Shown here: positions 61,995-64,000 of the stretch, one piece after another | Position numbering within the stretch: position 1 is the stretch's first letter | Layout of the letters: every line of letters starts with the position of its first letter | DNA from: Methylobacterium sp. E-045 | Lineage (GTDB): Bacteria; Pseudomonadota; Alphaproteobacteria; Rhizobiales; Beijerinckiaceae | DNA length: 64,000 bases | Reading direction: 5' to 3' | NCBI RefSeq assembly: GCF_022829685.1 | Contig: NZ_JAKSYE010000125.1 | Coordinates: forward strand, 248,001-312,000 | Made by a program: the position numbers and the translations under genes | The notes under the pieces: generated by a model | What the model saw: the letters and a program-made list of their open reading frames with translations, nothing else | Told to the model about the DNA's origin: nothing | Databases searched by the model: none

Positions 61995-62450
61995 TCACTC
62001 CGCGGCGGTCTTGGCAGCCGACTTCGCGGCCTTCTCGGCCTTGCGGGCGTCCTTGTTGGCCTTCGAGGCATCGGCCTTGGCGGCCTTCTCGGCGGGACGG
62101 TCGGCGCGCTCGACGATACGGGCCGACTTACCGCGACGGTCGCGCAGGTAGTACAGCTTGGCGCGACGGACCTTGCCGCGACGCACGACGGCGATCGAAT
62201 CGATCATCGGCGAGTAGACCGGGAAGACGCGCTCGACGCCTTCGCCGTAGGAAATCTTGCGGACGGTGAAGCTCTCGTTGAGGCCGCCACCGGAGCGCGC
62301 GATGCACACGCCTTCATAGGCCTGCACGCGGGTACGCTCGCCTTCCTTCACCTTGACGTTCACGGTCACCGTATCGCCGGGCTGGAAGTCGGGAATGGTC
62401 TTGCCGAGCGCAGCGATCTGCTCCTGCTCGAGCTGCTGGATGATGTTCAT
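61995..62450 (-). CDS. rplS: 50S ribosomal protein L19
   Basis: A 151-residue L19 with the conserved PDFQPGDTVTVNVKVKEG and SGGGLNESFTVRKISYGEGVERVFPVYSP core. The last ~40 residues are an Ala/Lys-rich extension beyond the usual ~115-residue protein, common in Methylobacterium. ATG at 62450; an upstream in-frame TTG two codons earlier is not used. L19 bridges the ribosomal subunits. Confidence 0.97.
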   Translation of the reverse strand: MNIIQQLEQEQIAALGKTIPDFQPGDTVTVNVKVKEGERTRVQAYEGVCIARSGGGLNESFTVRKISYGEGVERVFPVYSPMIDSIAVVRRGKVRRAKLYYLRDRRGKSARIVERADRPAEKAAKADASKANKDARKAEKAAKSAAKTAAE

Positions 62451-62728
62451 GGTCAAATTCCTGCCGGTGCGCGCCCGCGATCCCAGGAGGGGACTACGTG
62501 CGTCAGGATTTCGGCATCCTGTTTTGAGTTGCCGCGGGCCATACAGGAAGCATCGGCTCTTGTCGACATCCCCTCACCGCGAAAGCGCGCCGGCGTGTAG
62601 TCCCGCCTGGCCGTGCAGGTTGAGAAAATCCCGCGCGCGGTCCACATGGATAGAGAGGCGCGGGCCATTCCCGGCGCCCTTCCCGGCCGGCCTTGAACCG
62701 GCGCAGCGGACGAGGATACGTCAAAGCC

Positions 62729-63295
62729 ATGTTCATCCAGACCGAAGCCACTCCGAACCCCGCGACCCTGAAGTTCCTGCCCGGCCGCGTGGTCCTGCCC
62801 GAATCGACCTTCGAGGCGCGCGATGCCGACGCCGCCGCCCGCTCTCCCCTGGCGCAGCGCCTGTTCGACGTGCCCGGCGTCGCGGGGGTGTATTTCGGCC
62901 ATGACTTCATCTCGGTGACGAAGATCGAGAACGAGCATGGCTGGCCGCAGGTGAAGCCCGCGATCCTCGGTGCGATCATGGAGCATTTCCAGTCCGGTGC
63001 CCCGGTCCTGGCCGAAGGCGTCGTCCTCGGCGGCGACGACGCGGAGGAGTTCTACGACGAGGCGGACCACGACACCGTCGTCACCATCAAGGACCTGCTC
63101 GAGACCCGCGTGCGCCCGGCCGTGGCCAGCGATGGCGGCGACATCACGTTCCGCGGCTTCAAGGAAGGCGTGGTCTACCTCGAGATGAAGGGGGCCTGTT
63201 CCGGCTGCCCGTCCTCCACGGCCACTCTCCGGCACGGGGTGCAGAACCTGTTCAAGCACTTCCTCCCCGAGGTGCGCGAGGTCCAGGCGGTCTGA
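62729..63295 (+). CDS. NifU-like Fe-S scaffold protein (NFU type)
   Basis: A 188-residue NFU-type protein: N-terminal MFIQTEATPNPATLKFLPG domain and C-terminal NifU domain with GACSGCPSS, whose CxxC binds a transferable [4Fe-4S] cluster. It supplies clusters to enzymes such as radical SAM proteins and aconitase-like proteins. Divergent from rplS. Confidence 0.95.
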   Translation: MFIQTEATPNPATLKFLPGRVVLPESTFEARDADAAARSPLAQRLFDVPGVAGVYFGHDFISVTKIENEHGWPQVKPAILGAIMEHFQSGAPVLAEGVVLGGDDAEEFYDEADHDTVVTIKDLLETRVRPAVASDGGDITFRGFKEGVVYLEMKGACSGCPSSTATLRHGVQNLFKHFLPEVREVQAV

Positions 63296-63340
63296 TCGCC
63301 GTCGCAAGCGCGCAACACCCCGCGCCCTTCGTTGCTGTCG

Positions 63341-63372
63341 AGGCCGCCCCGCACTGACGGGGCGGCCTTTTC
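63341..63372 (+). terminator. Rho-independent terminator after the NifU-like gene
   Basis: AGGCCGCCCC (63341-63350) and GGGGCGGCCT (63359-63368) make a 10-bp stem with an 8-base loop followed by TTTT (63368-63371). Confidence 0.85.
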
Positions 63373-63418
63373 CGTCGTAAACTCCCGTGCCCGACGGGCA
63401 TCCCGATCTGGAGTGACG

Positions 63419-64000
63419 TTGCGTATCCTGGCTATCGACACGGCGCTCGACGCCTGCTCCGTCTGCATCGCGACGGATCTCTCCGACGATCTCCTCGCGG
63501 AAGAATCCATGACGCTGGCACGTGGCCACGCCGAAGCGCTGCTTCCCATGCTCGAACGCGTGATGGCGCGGGTGGAGGGCGGGTTCGAGAGCCTCGACCG
63601 GGTCGCCGTCACCGTCGGCCCCGGTAGCTATACCGGTCTGCGCGTCGGCCTGTCGGCCGCCCGGGCCGTCGGCCTCGCGGCAACGATTCCGGTGGTCGGC
63701 GTCACGACCCTCTCCGCGCTCCTGGCTCCGCTCCTCGCCACAAACGGCCAGGGCCTGATCGCAGCCGCGATCGATGCCCGGCACGGCTCGGTGTATTTTC
63801 AGGCCATGAACATGGCCGAAGGCATCGTCGTGCCTCCGAGCCTGTTGCGGCTCGAGGAAGCGGCGGATCACGTCGGCCGCGACACCGCCACCCTCGTCGG
63901 GTCCGGGGCGCCCGCTCTCGCGAGCCTGCTCAGATCCCGCGGCATCGCCGCGACGGTCAGCGATGCCGGGCCGCCGCAGATCGCCTGGATCGCCTCCCTC
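63419..64000 (+). CDS. tsaB: tRNA threonylcarbamoyladenosine biosynthesis protein TsaB, partial
   Basis: Reads from a TTG at 63419 (GGAG 5-6 bases upstream) to the window edge, 194 codons. LAIDTALDACSVCI at the N-terminus and VTVGPGSYTGLRVGLSAARAVGLA are the TsaB/YeaZ signatures; it partners TsaD and TsaE to make t6A at position 37 of ANN-decoding tRNAs. The C-terminus lies outside the window. Confidence 0.93.
   Translation, partial: MRILAIDTALDACSVCIATDLSDDLLAEESMTLARGHAEALLPMLERVMARVEGGFESLDRVAVTVGPGSYTGLRVGLSAARAVGLAATIPVVGVTTLSALLAPLLATNGQGLIAAAIDARHGSVYFQAMNMAEGIVVPPSLLRLEEAADHVGRDTATLVGSGAPALASLLRSRGIAATVSDAGPPQIAWIASL

Noticed and set aside
61857..62600. Plus-strand frame opposite rplS
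   Set aside because: Passes through the terminator hairpin and mirrors the L19 gene.
1..64000. CRISPR arrays, insertion sequences, prophage or integrase genes
   Set aside because: No repeated spacer arrays, transposase motifs or integrases were seen; gene content and base composition are uniform core chromosome.

Overview
The window is high-GC chromosomal DNA of a facultative methylotroph of the Methylobacterium/Methylorubrum type (Rhizobiales). The main evidence is an intact serine-cycle cluster on the minus strand (about 9.9-21.0 kb: sga, hprA, mtdA, fchA, mtkA, mtkB, ppc, mclA) together with the divergent ecm/ccr pair of the ethylmalonyl-CoA pathway (55.0-58.8 kb). Formaldehyde-level C1 units enter through MtdA/FchA. 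The serine cycle (Sga, HprA, PEP carboxylase, malate thiokinase MtkAB, malyl-CoA lyase) makes acetyl-CoA and glyoxylate. Ccr and Ecm regenerate glyoxylate from acetyl-CoA, and MclA serves both pathways.

Layout: 0-9.9 kb holds housekeeping and accessory genes (the N-terminus of a membrane protein, a MarR regulator, a flavin amine oxidase, a HAD phosphatase, a class III aminotransferase, a Tat metallophosphoesterase, sfsA, a MoaB/CinA-domain protein and several small proteins). 10-21 kb is the serine cycle. 21.6-23.5 kb is a coupled phosphoesterase-glycosyltransferase pair resembling PlcP-Agt phospholipid remodelling. 23.6-29.1 kb has rnhB, a radical SAM gene coupled to a degenerate VOC gene, moaB, a zinc metallopeptidase and a family-4-like uracil-DNA glycosylase. 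29.3-41.4 kb has ETF-QO, a large TPR lipid-trafficking-like secreted protein, ispE, a polyprenyl synthase, a DUF2007 protein, a tRNA methyltransferase-like gene, an S49 protease and glyQ/glyS. 42-48.5 kb has a glucan gene coupled to a GNAT gene, then a polyamine locus (ornithine-type decarboxylase behind a long structured leader, a GNAT, homospermidine synthase). 48.7-54.6 kb has a Uma2 protein, an Smr-like protein, a DUF1206 protein and three polysaccharide genes. 59-64 kb has leuD, a lytic transglycosylase, rplS, a NifU-like protein and the start of tsaB.

No insertion sequence, prophage, CRISPR array, rRNA or tRNA was seen. The window looks like stable core chromosome. The most interesting parts are regulatory: a LysR-type dyad (TGTAA-N7-TTACA) before mtkA just after an intrinsic terminator behind fchA; a 20-bp near-perfect palindrome between ecm and ccr; a dispersed repeat that supplies the ecm stop codon; an 800-bp structured leader before the ornithine decarboxylase; and a Pho-box-like site before the PlcP-like gene. 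All functional calls come from reading motifs and context; no database search was run.
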